This document shows positions 46,760-57,920 of a stretch of DNA of 64,000 nucleotides, one piece after another. Both the position numbers and the translations under genes were made by a program. A model generated the notes under the pieces. The model was not told the DNA's origin and did not search any database. It worked only from the letters and a program-made list of their open reading frames with translations. Source of the stretch: Dentipellis sp. KUC8613 (Eukaryota > Basidiomycota > Agaricomycetes > Russulales > Hericiaceae); NCBI GenBank assembly GCA_002286715.1, contig NSJX01000058.1, positions 91,941 through 155,940 of the forward strand, in the 5' to 3' direction. The first letter of the stretch is position 1. The number at the start of each line of letters is the position of its first letter.

Positions 46760-48821
46760 ATGGCGGAGCCGCAAGAACTTGCGGCAGAGAACAGGGAGCT
46801 ACGGGCTCTCGTCTCACAGCTACGGGCTCGTATTTCGGAGCTGGAGGACGAGGTAGCTCGCTTGACTGATGCTAAGGTATACACTCTTCGTTGTATCTTA
46901 GTATTCATCTGAATGTCTCTCTTCGTTAACAGAATGCACGGAGCCCGTCCGTCATTGATCTCGACGGCGACTCAGAGAGCTTGCTCCGTCCTGCTGCCAC
47001 GAAGAAGCGCTTGACGTTACTGGCCGACGACTCGGCACCGTCTACGGCAGTGGACCAAGATATAAAAGAGCACGACACAAATCCCAGGGCGTCCAAAAGG
47101 CCGCGGATGAAGGTTGAGGTTGTCATCGAGCGTCCGTCGCCCAGGGCACGTAGACGAGAGAAATCAAAGCCATATATCAAGCCCAAAATCGAGTCAGTCC
47201 AACTCGAAGAATCATTGCTTCTCGTCTCTTCTGCTCACTATCTCACAATACAGGACAGTAGAAGATCCCAAGATTCCGGAAGCACAGCTCGAGCGGCTGA
47301 TCACTGAGGAGCCAATGAATTTGAATGACGAGAAGAGCACGAGAAGAGACTCGGATGGAGAGGAGGCATGGGCTTTGGCCGCGGCTGCATTGACCGTAAG
47401 TCTGCCTGCCTCGGTCTTAGAAGTCCCCGTCTCACGTCAAACATTCTACTTCACGAAGGCGAAACCCAAAGACGAAAATGGCGCAGCTGATGAAGGGGGA
47501 ACGTCTAATGTCCCAGGGACGTCCGACATCGTCGAAACACCTCTTGATATAGACGAGCCTCCTGAACCTGACTTCGCAGCCAGATCTCCTTCGGACGGGC
47601 TGAAACCCTCTTCACCCAAACCGGCGCCAAAGAGAACACCAAAACTCGATATCAAGAAGGATATAGAACTCGATCCCGAGACTGTGCAAAGCCGGATCGA
47701 CGCCATCGGCCGCGCTCCGTTCCCAATCACTCTCGACCCGGCCCTAAGTGGCGTCCCTGTCTCGCGCGCATACATGAGCGCTACATATGGCGGCAATTCA
47801 ATAGAGACATTCCCTCCCATCGGAGGGGAGATGCTCGAAAAGCACGGGCTCAACGATTTCTGCTATATCACCCTGGAGTACAACCCTTCTGCGCCCACGG
47901 AGCCTGGCCACCCGGGCCTATGGTTCAATTCTTCCCCGCACGAACAGGAACACCCTACGCCTTACCGAACGTTTGTGCGACTGAGGGTGAATGAGTGGCT
48001 TTATGTAGGCCAGTACCAGTTCCTACAATCTCCATGCCTCTCTCAGGCGGAATGGATATTACAGAGCAGACGGGTAAGATCATTTTGTATGAATGCACCT
48101 GCGAGTAACTGAAAGAATGTTTTTCACCGGAAGGTACAGACTACGTGGGCCCAGAAGATTTTGAGCAAGGGGTGGGGCAGGCTAGTTCGCACACGAGTGG
48201 CGCTTCGTCGGGATCTAGGGCGGGAGCCTAATCCCGAGGAGCTCCAAACAGCGCTGGCATCCAAGACGGCGTTCCCAATTACCCAGGAGGAGATACTGGC
48301 CGCGTACAATAGAGGCGAGGAGGTTTGTGACTACCCACATGTTTGGAAACGCATGAGTATCAGCTGAAGATCATTGATAGCATCTAGGCATTGTTGCAAT
48401 GAAGTGCGTGGACTACGACGAGGACTTTCAACGCAGAATCGCAGAGGGGTACCCAACCTGGGCGTCCGACCACGAGAACGATGCTGATAGAAACAAAGGG
48501 AAGAAGCGGAAAGCGAATCTCCGACATGAGGGCAGCGATGACGAACACGAAAAGAAAGGGTACGGAGGAAGCGACGGCGACGACGTTTCGCCGCTCAAGC
48601 CCGCGAAGCGTGCCCATGAGAGCGCAGGAAAGAAGGACGGCAAAGGACGGACCAGGAAGAATCGCCCAGATGTAGAGAATAAGGACGACAGCGAGAAAAA
48701 CGGAAAAGACGATGATCGGGAGATAATATCGTTGGTGGATGAGGAAGATAATGACGACGTGGTGTTTTTCCTGCCGTCGATGTCGAGAGGGACCAGGAGT
48801 CGACCGCGGAAATCTGGATGA
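46760..48821 (+). CDS. DUF6697-like protein, copy 2 (intact)
   Basis: The function is unknown. The protein is about 580 residues from six exons. It has a short N-terminal coiled coil (MAEPQELAAENRELRALVSQ), a basic motif (ASKRPRMKVEVVIERPSPR), an acidic region, and the family core: LDIKKDIELDPETVQSRIDA; VPVSRAYMSATYGGNSIETF; HGLNDFCYITLEYNP; GHPGLWFNSSP; FVRLRVNEWLYVGQYQFL. A following exon reads LSKGWGRLVRTRVALRRDLG and ITQEEILAAYNRGEE, and the last exon MKCVDYDEDFQRRIAEGYP. The C-terminus is Lys/Asp-rich and ends SMSRGTRSRPRKSG. The donor before the last exon is probably GTGACT, leaving one extra base, as in copy 3. The charged tails and KRPRMK motif suggest a nuclear protein; this is inference. 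Copy 3 follows 305 bp downstream on the same strand. Confidence 0.8.
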
Positions 48822-49126
48822 GACATATCTCGCCGCTCTGATACGTACATTTTGAGGTGTTTGTTGGTCGGCATATGCGTGTTCTTGACGAGCTTGCAGG
48901 CACCATTCGCTCGTCGGTGGGCTGAGCACCTTTTGCGATTTGTTTTTTGTAGCTGCTGCGGGGCCGGCAATGCCCGCCGGGTGTGCGGCAGCTTCCGACG
49001 TCGTTCGCTTAGTAGGCCTCGAGGAGGACTCATGTCACCATACTGCCAGTACGTAAGGTAATCCTCTCACTTTCCGGAGTCCCACTTCGACACGACGCCC
49101 TTGACGTCGAGACTCGAGACTAACGC

Positions 49127-50806
49127 CATGTCCCTTCAGCTTTCTGACACAAAAAAGCGGTCTGCATCACCCTCTTTCCATGCCAGTGCTCGACCACCTG
49201 CCCCCGCGGCTCTGGACATAGATGTCGATGATGTTAAGCCTCGGTCATCCAAAAAGCCACGTATGAAGGTTGAGGTAGTAATTGAGCGTTCTTCGTCGAG
49301 GACGAAGGAAAAGGGAAAACATAGGGCGTCTATCGTTCCCAAAGTCGAGTCAGTCTGTTCATACATGCAGAGAAGTACGTCGTCGGTCAATCTTCTAACC
49401 CGCGCTCTGCATACAGACCGGAAGAAGACCAGAAGGTGCCAATCAAGTCCGAGAGAGTGACGCCCGACCTGGTCGCTACAGATAGCAAAGAGATTCCGAA
49501 GGCGGGTGATAGTAACGATCGAAGCGATGAAGCATGGGCTTCTGCAAACGTCGCTCTTTCTGTGAGGACCTCCCTTCTATAGCTTCCATCTCTTTACCTC
49601 ACCCCGAATAACCCTCTTACCTCAAGGCCAAAATCAAGCTGGATATCAAGAAAGGACTGGAACTTGATGCCGCAACCGTACAAACCCGAATCGACGCCGT
49701 CGGCCGCGATCCCTTCCTGGTCGCGCTCGACCCCGCGATTCGTGACACTTGGGTCTCCCGCGCGTTTATAAGTGCTGTTTTCGGCGGAAACTCGGTGGCT
49801 GCATTTCCGAGTCGTAGTCCAGAGAAGATTGCCAAACACGGTCTTGACAATTTCTTCTTCCTCAGCTTGGGGCTTCATCCTCACGCGCCGAGGGAACCCG
49901 GGCAGCCAGGTTTATGGTTCGACTCGATGCCGTACGACTGGGGGGATGAGAAGCCCTTTTATACATTTGTGCGGCTGAGGTCCAATGATTGGCTTTACTT
50001 CGGTCAATATCGGATATTCAAGTCACCTTCTTCCTCGCAGCAGGAGTGGTTACTGCAGCCTACGAAGGTATGCAGTACAATACAGTTGTTAGTTGACTGA
50101 CCGTGATTTGAATGCACGACAGGTTCGTAATAAGTGGGCACGCTACATATGGGAAAAACCATGGGGCTGGCAAAATCGTGCACGGATCACGTTCCGCCGT
50201 GACGAAGGACGAGAACCAACAGACGATGAACTAGATGATGCATTGGCTGCAAAGCGAAGTTTCAAAGAGATAACATGGCAAGATGTGCGGGACGCATACG
50301 ATAGAGGCGAGGAGGTCTGTCTCTGTTTTTGGCATTCGTGACGAAGTAGGTGCTGAGCTGAACGACGTGACCATGTAAAGCTCCTTGCAGTGTCTGCGAT
50401 CAAATGCGTAGGTTACGACGAGCAGTTTCAGCGCAAAATTTCGGCGGAGTTTCCGATTTGGGACGAGGCAGACCGTGCTCAGAAAGATGCCAAAAAGAAG
50501 AAGAAGCCTCCTGCGAAACGAAAGGAAGGGGGTCAGAAGACTGATCACAATCACGGTACGGAGGACGAGGTTGCCATCACTGAGGGTCCTTCACAACGCA
50601 AGAAGAACGTTCGTAAGGGTGCTGGCGAGAAGAAAGGGAAAGACCGGGCTGCAAAGCGCCGCGCGGATGCAGAGAGCAGTGAAGAGGATGACGACGTTGA
50701 GCTGAGAGATTGGAACCTGGATGATGACGATGATGATTACGATGGGATGCCGGCTTTGGCATCCATGTCGCAGGGAACCAGAAGTCGACCGCGAAGATCT
50801 GTATGA
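49127..50806 (+). CDS. DUF6697-like protein, copy 3 (N-terminally shorter)
   Basis: This is a tandem neighbour and paralog of copy 2. The best start is MSLQLSDTKKRSASPSFHAS at 49127; an in-frame ATG at 49101 is possible. The leading coiled-coil exon of copies 1 and 2 is absent. The rest is conserved: SSKKPRMKVEVVIERSSSR; SDEAWASANVALS; LDIKKGLELDAATVQTRIDA; WVSRAFISAVFGGNSVAAF; PGQPGLWFDSMP; FVRLRSNDWLYFGQYRIF; WGWQNRARITFRRDEG; ITWQDVRDAYDRGEE; AIKCVGYDEQFQRKIS. The tail is Lys-rich, then Asp-rich (DDDDDDYDGMPALASM), and ends SRPRRSV, almost like copy 2. No frame break was found. It likely arose by tandem duplication, with loss or exchange of the first exon. Confidence 0.8.
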
Positions 50807-52092
50807 AACCGATGCTGTCGAGTATTTTCGACATATTTCGCGAAATATATGATATTCTACATCACCGAAACGCACCGGTGCAACGATCATGATCAGATAT
50901 TCGTGAAGTATCTGGGCCGAAGGAAGGGAAGGTAGTGGTGGCCTACGGCCCGTCGTCGAATGGAGCCCACGAACGAGTGTTCGTCGTAACAATAAGTTGC
51001 AGCGTGACAGCAATCCACCGCATCGGTTGATACAGAGCAGGCCACGTTGAAGGTCAATCACGAACAGCGTCAGACAAAATACACTGAACTCACCGGTACC
51101 TGGGGTGCTTCGAACGACACATGCAAACCTCCAGTTTTGGAGATGGAACAATTGTGGTCTATATCTGAAGAGCCCGAGAACTGCATGGATTCGTCAATCG
51201 AATACGGATTTTCTCAAAATCGACCTTCTGCGGCGATGCTAAAAGTCGAGAGCTCCCTACCTCCGATGTCAATATAGAAGGCGGCGTGGTAAGCTTAGGC
51301 GCCCGTAAGATGACAGGTCATGGGCGCTTCTATTCTGCTTACCGCGCACCGTGGACTAGCTTGGACAATTATCGTGCACACGACTGGACGTCGACAGCCA
51401 CTCTCCAGTAGGTTCGATGCCCCATTCAATGCTTCTCCAGCACCCTATTTCCAGTGGTTTCGTGCTCTCCCAGCGCTCAATAAGCTAGCGCAGTTCGCTT
51501 GCAATATGCTCTTGTCAATTGAAATCAGAGTACGATTCAACTCTATAGTCATGTGTAGACGATCCTTACCAATAAGCAACGCAATACTGACGCGCTGCAG
51601 GCAATATCCGTCGAGACCGGGGTATATTGAGTCCATACCACCCACCTGACTCCGAAGCGCTATCGGGCTCCTGCATCAGCCGGGGGAGGATGCAGCACTC
51701 GATCCAAGACTGCCCTGCCGAAGAAACAAACAGCAAGACCACCGAATCAACAGAATTTTGTCCCCGAGCTCGAACGATGAAGACAACCAAGCCGGTAAGC
51801 AACACAAAATATTATCGCCATAACAACAGTTGAAGTCGAAGACCTAACCTTAACGAAAAGACACGTGGTCGCCCCGAGCGATTGGCCAAGACGTTACGAG
51901 TCGGACATATCCACTCTGCAAGCCCTGATTTGATGACATAGCACCGTGAGCCCCTCTCACCCCATTCGACATACGAGGGTGCTATAAAAACACTCGCCAG
52001 TCTCAACGATTTCTCGTACACTTCTCACCCGACTTTCCCTCTCCACACGACCATCGGATATACTTTCTTCGTCAATTTCATATTGAAACAAG
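50807..52092. other. Intergenic region, no supported gene
   Basis: About 1.3 kb without a convincing exon. Short open frames around 51320-51830 have no motif. The TATA box of the reductase gene lies near the right end. Confidence 0.5.
51983..51989 (+). promoter_or_regulatory. TATA box of the SDR reductase gene
   Basis: TATAAAA in the context GCTATAAAAACAC lies 104 bp upstream of the ATG at 52093. Confidence 0.6.
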
Positions 52093-53612
52093 ATGTCTCC
52101 AGTTCTGCCCCCCGCAAAAGCTCTCGTTACAGGCGCAAACGGATACATCGGCGCGTGGGTTGTGCGCACGCTGCTTGAGAAGGGGTATGACGTGCGCGGA
52201 ACGGTGCGCAGCGAGTCGAAGGGCGTGCATCTGCGCAGCCTGTTCGCCGGATTTGGCGATCGATTTGAGCTCATCGTCGTGCCCGATATCACCGCAGTAT
52301 GTGTCTCTTTTCTCACCTGAGTATGGCAGATCTAATTTTAGTGTCAATGTAGGAAGGTGCATTCGATGAGGCGGTGAAGGGTATTGACCTGGTCGAGCAT
52401 ACCGCGTCGCCATTCCATTTCAATATCCAGACGCCTGACGGTACACTATGCTTGATCGCGCACATGATAACTGATACTGAAGTCAAGTTGAATTGCCAGA
52501 TTTGATCGTCCCTGCTGTCCAAGGTACGACAAGCATCCTCAACTCCATTCTCAAGAACGGGTAAGCTTCCTACTGTTCTGTCCGCCGTGTCGTTTACTAA
52601 GCGGCCCATGTAGGCAAGCCGTCAAACGCGTCGTCCTGACCGCTTCGACGGCATCTGTCCAGAAGCCGGGCCAGACGCCAGCCAATGGAAAATGGGACGA
52701 AAGCTCTTGGAACGAGCCCGCCGTCCGCGAGATTGAGGAGAAAGGCGCGGCGGCGTCGAAGGTCGCTGCGTACCAGGCATCGAAAACCCTTGCTGAGAGA
52801 GGTGCGTCTGTCCAGTGACTTTGTATAGACATGTTGTTGACGTGCGCGTGTACAGCGGCGTGGGCATTCGTGAAGGAGCATGCGGCTAGCATTCAATGGG
52901 ATCTCGCAGTGCTCAACCCACCTTTCGTATGTCCCATTCGTCTTTCCCCCCTACACCACTAACCTTTGTTCCTCGCCATCGCATCTCATAACTACAGGTC
53001 TTTGGTGTACGTGTCTTCGTCACCTCCCCCGACTCCACCTCGGTCTAATTATCATCTTGCACTATAGCCTCCAATCCACGAAGTTGAATCCGCAGCAAAA
53101 CTCAACACCTCCATGCTCGACCTCTTCAACAACGTTGTACGCGGGGCGAAGACGGATGCCGAGCTTGCGAGCAGCAGCGCCTCCATGGTCGACGTGCGCG
53201 ACCTCGCGCTCGCGCATGTCCTCGCAGCCCAGAAGGCCGCTGCGGGTGGGGAACGCACCATTATCAGCGCTGGTGGGTATTCTCCTAGTATCTTCTAAAA
53301 CCATGACTAACCTGGGTTGTTGAACGCAGCACCGTACTACTGGCAGGATATCTGTATGTCCAGTCCCTCACCCTGCGCAAAGTTATAATCTGACATGGAA
53401 TTTGTTGCACAGTGGACCTTGCGAACTCGAGTGCGACACCGGAGGTGGCCGCAAAGCTCCACAAGGGCCAACCAGGCGCGACGAAGGACAAGCCGTTTGC
53501 CGCCGCTTACGATAACTCCAAGTGCGCACGGATTTTGGAGATTCCGTTCCGTACGCTTGAGGAAACCGTGAGGGATAGCGTGGCTGATTTCAAGGCGAAG
53601 GGGTGGCTCTAG
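52093..53612 (+). CDS. Extended SDR reductase (GRE2 / dihydroflavonol-reductase-like)
   Basis: This should be a cytosolic NAD(P)H-dependent carbonyl or aldehyde reductase. Exon 1 holds the nucleotide-binding motif VTGANGYIGAWVVRTLLEKG (GxxGxxG) and GTVRSESKG, whose Arg fits NADPH preference. The following small exons read FDEAVKGIDLVEHTASPFHF and SILNSILKNG, then VKRVVLTASTASV with the catalytic-type Ser/Thr stretch. AAYQASKTLAERAAWAF carries the YxxxK pair. Then come WDLAVLNPPFVFG, MVDVRDLALAHVLAAQKA and YDNSKCARILEIPFRTLEE; the stop is at 53612. The size (about 340 residues) and motif order fit the GRE2/methylglyoxal reductase-like and cinnamoyl-CoA reductase-like group. The substrate cannot be told from sequence. 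Eight or so short introns split it, including two mini-exons. Confidence 0.85.
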
Positions 53613-54138
53613 ATAGAGAACATGGTGTATGTGGGCGGGTCTGTTGAAGGAAAGGAACAGAACATGCTAGTATGTAATTATTGCAGTGTTGTTGTGACTG
53701 TAGACCGTAGTAGAAACGCTGTTTGTATCATCATGCTACTTACTGCTGCATATATGATATGTGTCCGGCCATCACACCAACCTCACGCGTGCTTCAAACT
53801 CAACCGCGTTCTGTAGAGCCCGACTTCGCACTACTACATAGTACGATGCACTGGCCGATTTCCATCTTTTCCTTCGAGTTGATGTTCCTCGATCCACGTC
53901 AAAGCAACTGCCGCTGGTAAGTACTAGTAAGTACGTCGTCTGGTTTATAAAGCTTCATCCTGCTGCGGCAGAACGGAATAACCTTCACAGATATAGAAAT
54001 CTCCCACTGCTTCGTCATGGTCATCGACGCTCGCCATAAGGTCCGCCTCCGTCATATATAGATTATGAGCACTCCATCCATCCCTCCAGCTTCCAACTCC
54101 ACGTCCACGTCCGCCGACACTTTCCTGCATCCACCACC
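53613..54138. other. Intergenic region, no gene seen
   Basis: A TATATAGA element near 54055 could serve the NmrA-like gene. Nothing else noted. Confidence 0.4.
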
Positions 54139-55170
54139 ATGATCGTTCTCACCGGCACGACGGGCGGCCTCGGCTCGCAAGTGCTCAAGCACCTCCTCCC
54201 GCTCGTCCCCGCCTCACAGATCACCGTCTCGCTCTACAACCCCACGCTCGCCAACACCGCCGGCTTCCCCGCAGGCGTGACGGTGCGCCGGGGGGACTTC
54301 GGCGACCCCGCGAGCCTCGACGCCGCGTTCGCGGGCGCGGAGCGCCTGCTCATCGTCTCGTACCCGTCCATCGCGCACGAGCTGCGCGTGCGGCACCACG
54401 TCAATGCGATCGACGCTGCGAAACGCGCGGGCGTGAAGCATATCTATTACACGAGCCTGGCGTTTGCGGACGACAGTGTGTCGGAGGTGATGCAGGCGCA
54501 TCTGGACACGCAGAAGTATCTGAAGGAGAGCGGGGTGACGTATACGATAATTCGCGAGGGGATATATGAGGAGTCGTATCCGCTCTACTTTGGTGAGTGA
54601 CAACTTCAGACATCTGATGGTCCTGTACTTGATGGGTTGGTAGGTTTCTTCGATAAGTCCAAGACGGACTTGTATGTCCCGGGCGACGGTCCCATTGCTT
54701 GGGTGTCCCGAGAAGATCTCGGCGAAGGGACCGCCCGCATCATCGCAGGAGTACGACCTATGCTGCCTCTCCCCCGCCAGGATACCTGACTCACTCCTAT
54801 CCAGGGCGGCTTCGAGAACCAGACCGTGCTGCTCTCCGGCTCCGCCTCGAGCAACCTAACCCTCCAACAGCTCTCCACCACCATATCGCGCATCCTCGCG
54901 CACCCCGTCAACCTGCACGTCGTCTCCGTCGACGAGTACGTCGCGAAGAACAAGTCGCCCAACCCGGACGACCCGCGCGGCTCGGAGGACTTCTTGCGCA
55001 AGTGGGCGAAGACGTTCGACGCGATGCGCCGCGGCGAGACTGCGCGCGTCGACCCGCTGCTGCAGGAGCTGCTTGGGCGGCCGCTGCGGAGTATGGAGGC
55101 GTATTTGGAGAAGACGCTGGGGAGCCTGAGCGATGCGGAGAAGGAGGCGCTTGAGCAGTATGCAAAGTAG
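54139..55170 (+). CDS. NmrA-like NAD(P)-binding protein
   Basis: The protein starts MIVLTGTTGGLGSQVLKHLL, a Rossmann GxxGxxG motif, followed by SLYNPTLANTAGFPAGVTV, GDFGDPASLDAAFAGAERLL and KRAGVKHIYYTSLAFADD. An intron near 54594-54642 joins LYFG to FFDKSKTDLYVPGDGPIAW. A second (about 54750-54804) joins ARIIAG to GGFENQTVLLSGS. The C-terminal part (LHVVSVDEYVAKN, then LGRPLRSMEAYLEKTLG) matches the substrate-side helices of the NmrA / quinone oxidoreductase 2-like atypical SDRs. The tyrosine of the SDR active site is not conserved in the usual place, as expected for NmrA types, which sense NAD(P) or act on quinones. It follows the SDR gene on the same strand by 526 bp. Confidence 0.8.
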
Positions 55171-55784
55171 GTCAGTGCGAAGTGCTGGAGAAGATATGTG
55201 CGTGTGTATCATTATTGCGACAACTGTCTCTTGTATCGATGCATCTCAAATCACGAATGCTACAACAAAGTATGACCAGTATATTGCCAATTTAGACTCA
55301 AGAAGCCCAAGAAACAAGGAGAGACCCGTCGAACCTTGGCGTCCAACCCAACTGACACCCCAACTGACACATCCACTCCTGATGACAGCACGTCGAACAG
55401 CCCTTGCGTTGTAGACATGATGTAGACATCTGGTTGATTTCTCTGATGCGCTGTCGAATATACTTCAAAGCTTCATCTTTTGAGCCTGCCAACCCAGAGG
55501 GATCGCAGTATTTGGGTACCCCGCCTGACTCTGAGGACCCCAAGAACTCTGACCAGCAAATTTCGCGTAGCGCGCCTGCGCTTACGGCCTCACAATCCAT
55601 CGCGATCGCTCTCTTCTGTCTCACTCAGCACCTATTGCGTCTTTCAAGACGCCAGTTAGCTAACGGTAAGTAAGCGGACGGGCTAATCGATGGCAGGGCG
55701 GCTTTGGGCGCTCTCAATCTCTTTACTTAACACCACCAACGGAATTTAGGGCTTCGACGTCTTTCCTTCACCTCTCAAAACACG
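55171..55784. other. Intergenic region, no supported gene
   Basis: An open frame at 55404-55673 (+) contains YLGTPPDSEDPKNS and a hydrophobic stretch, followed by a GTAAGT donor-like site at its end. It could be an exon or a remnant, but I see no partner exon. Confidence 0.35.
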
Positions 55785-56939
55785 ATGTCTGCGGCTGCTG
55801 ATACCGAAAAACCCCAAGGTCGGTCTCATTTGCTAGACTTGGATGGTGCGCGGATTTTGACCCAAGGACATGTAGTGCTCGTCGGTGTGATTGGCGGCAG
55901 CGGGCTGTACCACCTCGACAACCTCACATTCGTGTACGCCCCCTCCGCCGCCCTCGCCCGCACGCGCACGCACTGACCATGGCCCAGAAAACAAATCACC
56001 GTCGAAACCGTACGCAGCCCCCCCTCCCTCTCCCTCCCAGCCTTACCAATTCTACCTCACACAGCCCTGGGGCGCGCCCTCCTCCCCCATCACGCTCTGC
56101 TCGCTCCCGTCCTCGCCGCAAACGCACATCGCCTTCCTCGCGCGGCACGGGCCGGGGCACACCATCGCGCCGTCGGCCGTGCCCGCGCGCGCGAACATCG
56201 CGGCGCTCAAGTCGCTCGGCGTGCGCGCGATCCTCGCGTTCTCCGCGGTCGGCTCGCTGCGCGAGGACATCCCGCCGGGCACGTTCGCGCTGCCGACGCA
56301 GATCATCGACCGCACGAAGGGCGTGCGGCCCGCGTCGTTCTTCGAGGGCACGAGCGTCGTCGCGCACGCCGGCTTCGGCGAGCCGTTCTCGCTGCGCCTC
56401 GTGCGCTGGCTCGAGGCGCGCGTGCGCCGCGCGCTCGAGGAGGAGGGCCGCGGCGTGCAGCTCGTCGGCGACAAGTGCATCGTGTGCATGGAGGGCCCGC
56501 AGTTCTCGACGCGCGCGGAGAGCCTCATGTACCGCCAGTGGGGCGGCGATCTGATCAACATGAGCGTGTTGCCGGAGGCGAAGCTCGCGCGCGAGGCTGA
56601 GATCAGGTATGTTCTGCGTGTCCTGCCGTCTATAACTCGTGGCTGATAACAAACAGCTACGCGCTTGTCGCGACGGCCACGGACTACGACGCGTGGCGCC
56701 CGAATGCGGAGCCTGTCACTGCTGCGGAGGTGTTCAAGACGCTGCAGGCGAACGCGGACACCGCGCGGCACGTTGCTGCGACCATTCTTGCCGACCTGCA
56801 CGATGCCGCCGTGCAGGGCGACATCCTCACGGAGGAGCGCGGGTCCATGAAGTTTGCCATCATGCCGCGCTCCGAGCGCCAGAAGGACGAGGACCGCAAA
56901 AAGCTGGCATTCGTCCTGCCGGAGTACTTCAGCGATTGA
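55785..56939 (+). CDS. MEU1: S-methyl-5'-thioadenosine phosphorylase
   Basis: The enzyme splits methylthioadenosine into adenine and methylthioribose-1-phosphate in the methionine salvage pathway. Exon 1 reads [21 protein letters not shown] mini-exon (about 55987-56008, KQITVET) is joined to [12 protein letters not shown]. The core then shows [20 protein letters not shown], whose RHG(P)GH and PSxVPxRAN pattern binds phosphate and substrate. Next come [71 protein letters not shown], and after the last intron [15 protein letters not shown], including the conserved Asp contacting adenine. The protein ends at TGA 56939. Length and order fit the eukaryotic trimeric MTAP family (yeast Meu1). The exon 56040-56610 is very GC-rich compared with its flanks. 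Confidence 0.93.
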
Positions 56940-57136
56940 GGGGGGTGTTGGCGCCCGCTGGCGGTCGATATAGACGAAATATAGAGCCCTGGAAGTCTTG
57001 GTTTTGTGTATGTATGATTCGCTTGGCCTGCCGGCATGTAGACGATCTAGATTTCCCAAGGAGGTGTTACAGGCTTACAGCGCGTCAAAGCTCCGGTGCT
57101 ACGACATGTGGATTAACATGCCCTCTATTGTGTCAA

Positions 57137-57217
57137 GCATTAGTGGTGTAGCGGTAACATTGGGTCTTCCCATTCCGTGGTGTGGCCTAGCTCCGGGTTC
57201 GACTCCCGGCTGATGCA
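57137..57217 (+). tRNA. tRNA-Gly(CCC) with a 10-nt intron
   Basis: The acceptor stem pairs GCATTAG with CTGATGC (one G-T pair), with discriminator A at 57217. The D arm GTGT/ACAT encloses AGCGGTA. The anticodon stem GGGTC pairs with GGCCT (two wobble pairs) once a 10-nt intron (57173-57182) after position 37 is removed. The anticodon CCC is at 57169-57171. The T arm is CCGGG TTCGACT CCCGG. The A box (TGGTGTAGCGG) and B box (GGTTCGACTCC) match the consensus, and a T7 run follows. Confidence 0.9.
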
Positions 57218-57237
57218 TGCACAAAACATGTAGTCGA

Positions 57238-57244
57238 TTTTTTT
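57238..57244 (+). terminator. RNA polymerase III terminator (T7)
   Basis: Seven T residues begin 21 bases after the end of the tRNA-Gly gene, a normal Pol III stop signal. Confidence 0.75.
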
Positions 57245-57920
57245 CTCTAACTACTCTGCTCACCGTTCACTCTCGCAGAAATGCTCTCCACTAACGAAAA
57301 CCAGTCACAACTCCTGGTATGGTAAATCGTCTATTATTGTGTACAGGGGGAAAACATCAATGATCAAGGTGCCGTTAAGCGTCAGTGGCTGTGCCGGTTA
57401 GAGCGCAGGTTCGAGCCTCAGTAATGCCGCAATATAAGTCTGATAGCTTGGTATATATTGCGGGAGTCGATATCGATGCCATCTAGTGGTTGTGAGCTCG
57501 CTTTTCGAGGGATGGAGACATGAAATAGCTTGTCATGACCATGGACTATTTCTTGAGAGATTTTTATAAGCCATGCAGAGCGTGAAACTGAGAGAAAATC
57601 GGTTACTTAGGTGAACAACGGTATTCTAACAACACTCTGATGAGAGGACGTTTATCTTATTCTGTGGGAGGGGGGATGTCTACAACAGTTCGGTTTTTGG
57701 GCTGGCGGGTATACTACACACCGGATATGGAGATGAGGATATGAGTTCAAGTATGGTGGAGGAGGAGAGAGGACAGATGTATGAGCGCTGCATGCGATAT
57801 ATACGGGTGAAGCGAGTCGGGCGAGGAGACTAGAAAACAACAAAGAGTAAAAGAAAAATGGAGAATACGAGATACCAACGACATGCACGTCCCTCCAGGG
57901 GATGGCGAGCACACACGCGC
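57245..57920. other. Intergenic region with a tRNA-like fragment
   Basis: At about 57385-57425 there is a D-arm-like GCCGGTTAGAGCG directly followed by a B-box-like GGTTCGAGCCTC, with no room for an anticodon arm. This looks like a degenerate tRNA or tRNA-derived remnant. The rest is the downstream region of the SH3 gene. Confidence 0.4.

Noticed and set aside
55979..56652. Overlapping open frames on both strands in the GC-rich exon of the methylthioadenosine phosphorylase gene
   Set aside because: Only the frame with the phosphorylase motifs is real. The others are Arg/Ser/Ala-rich shadows.
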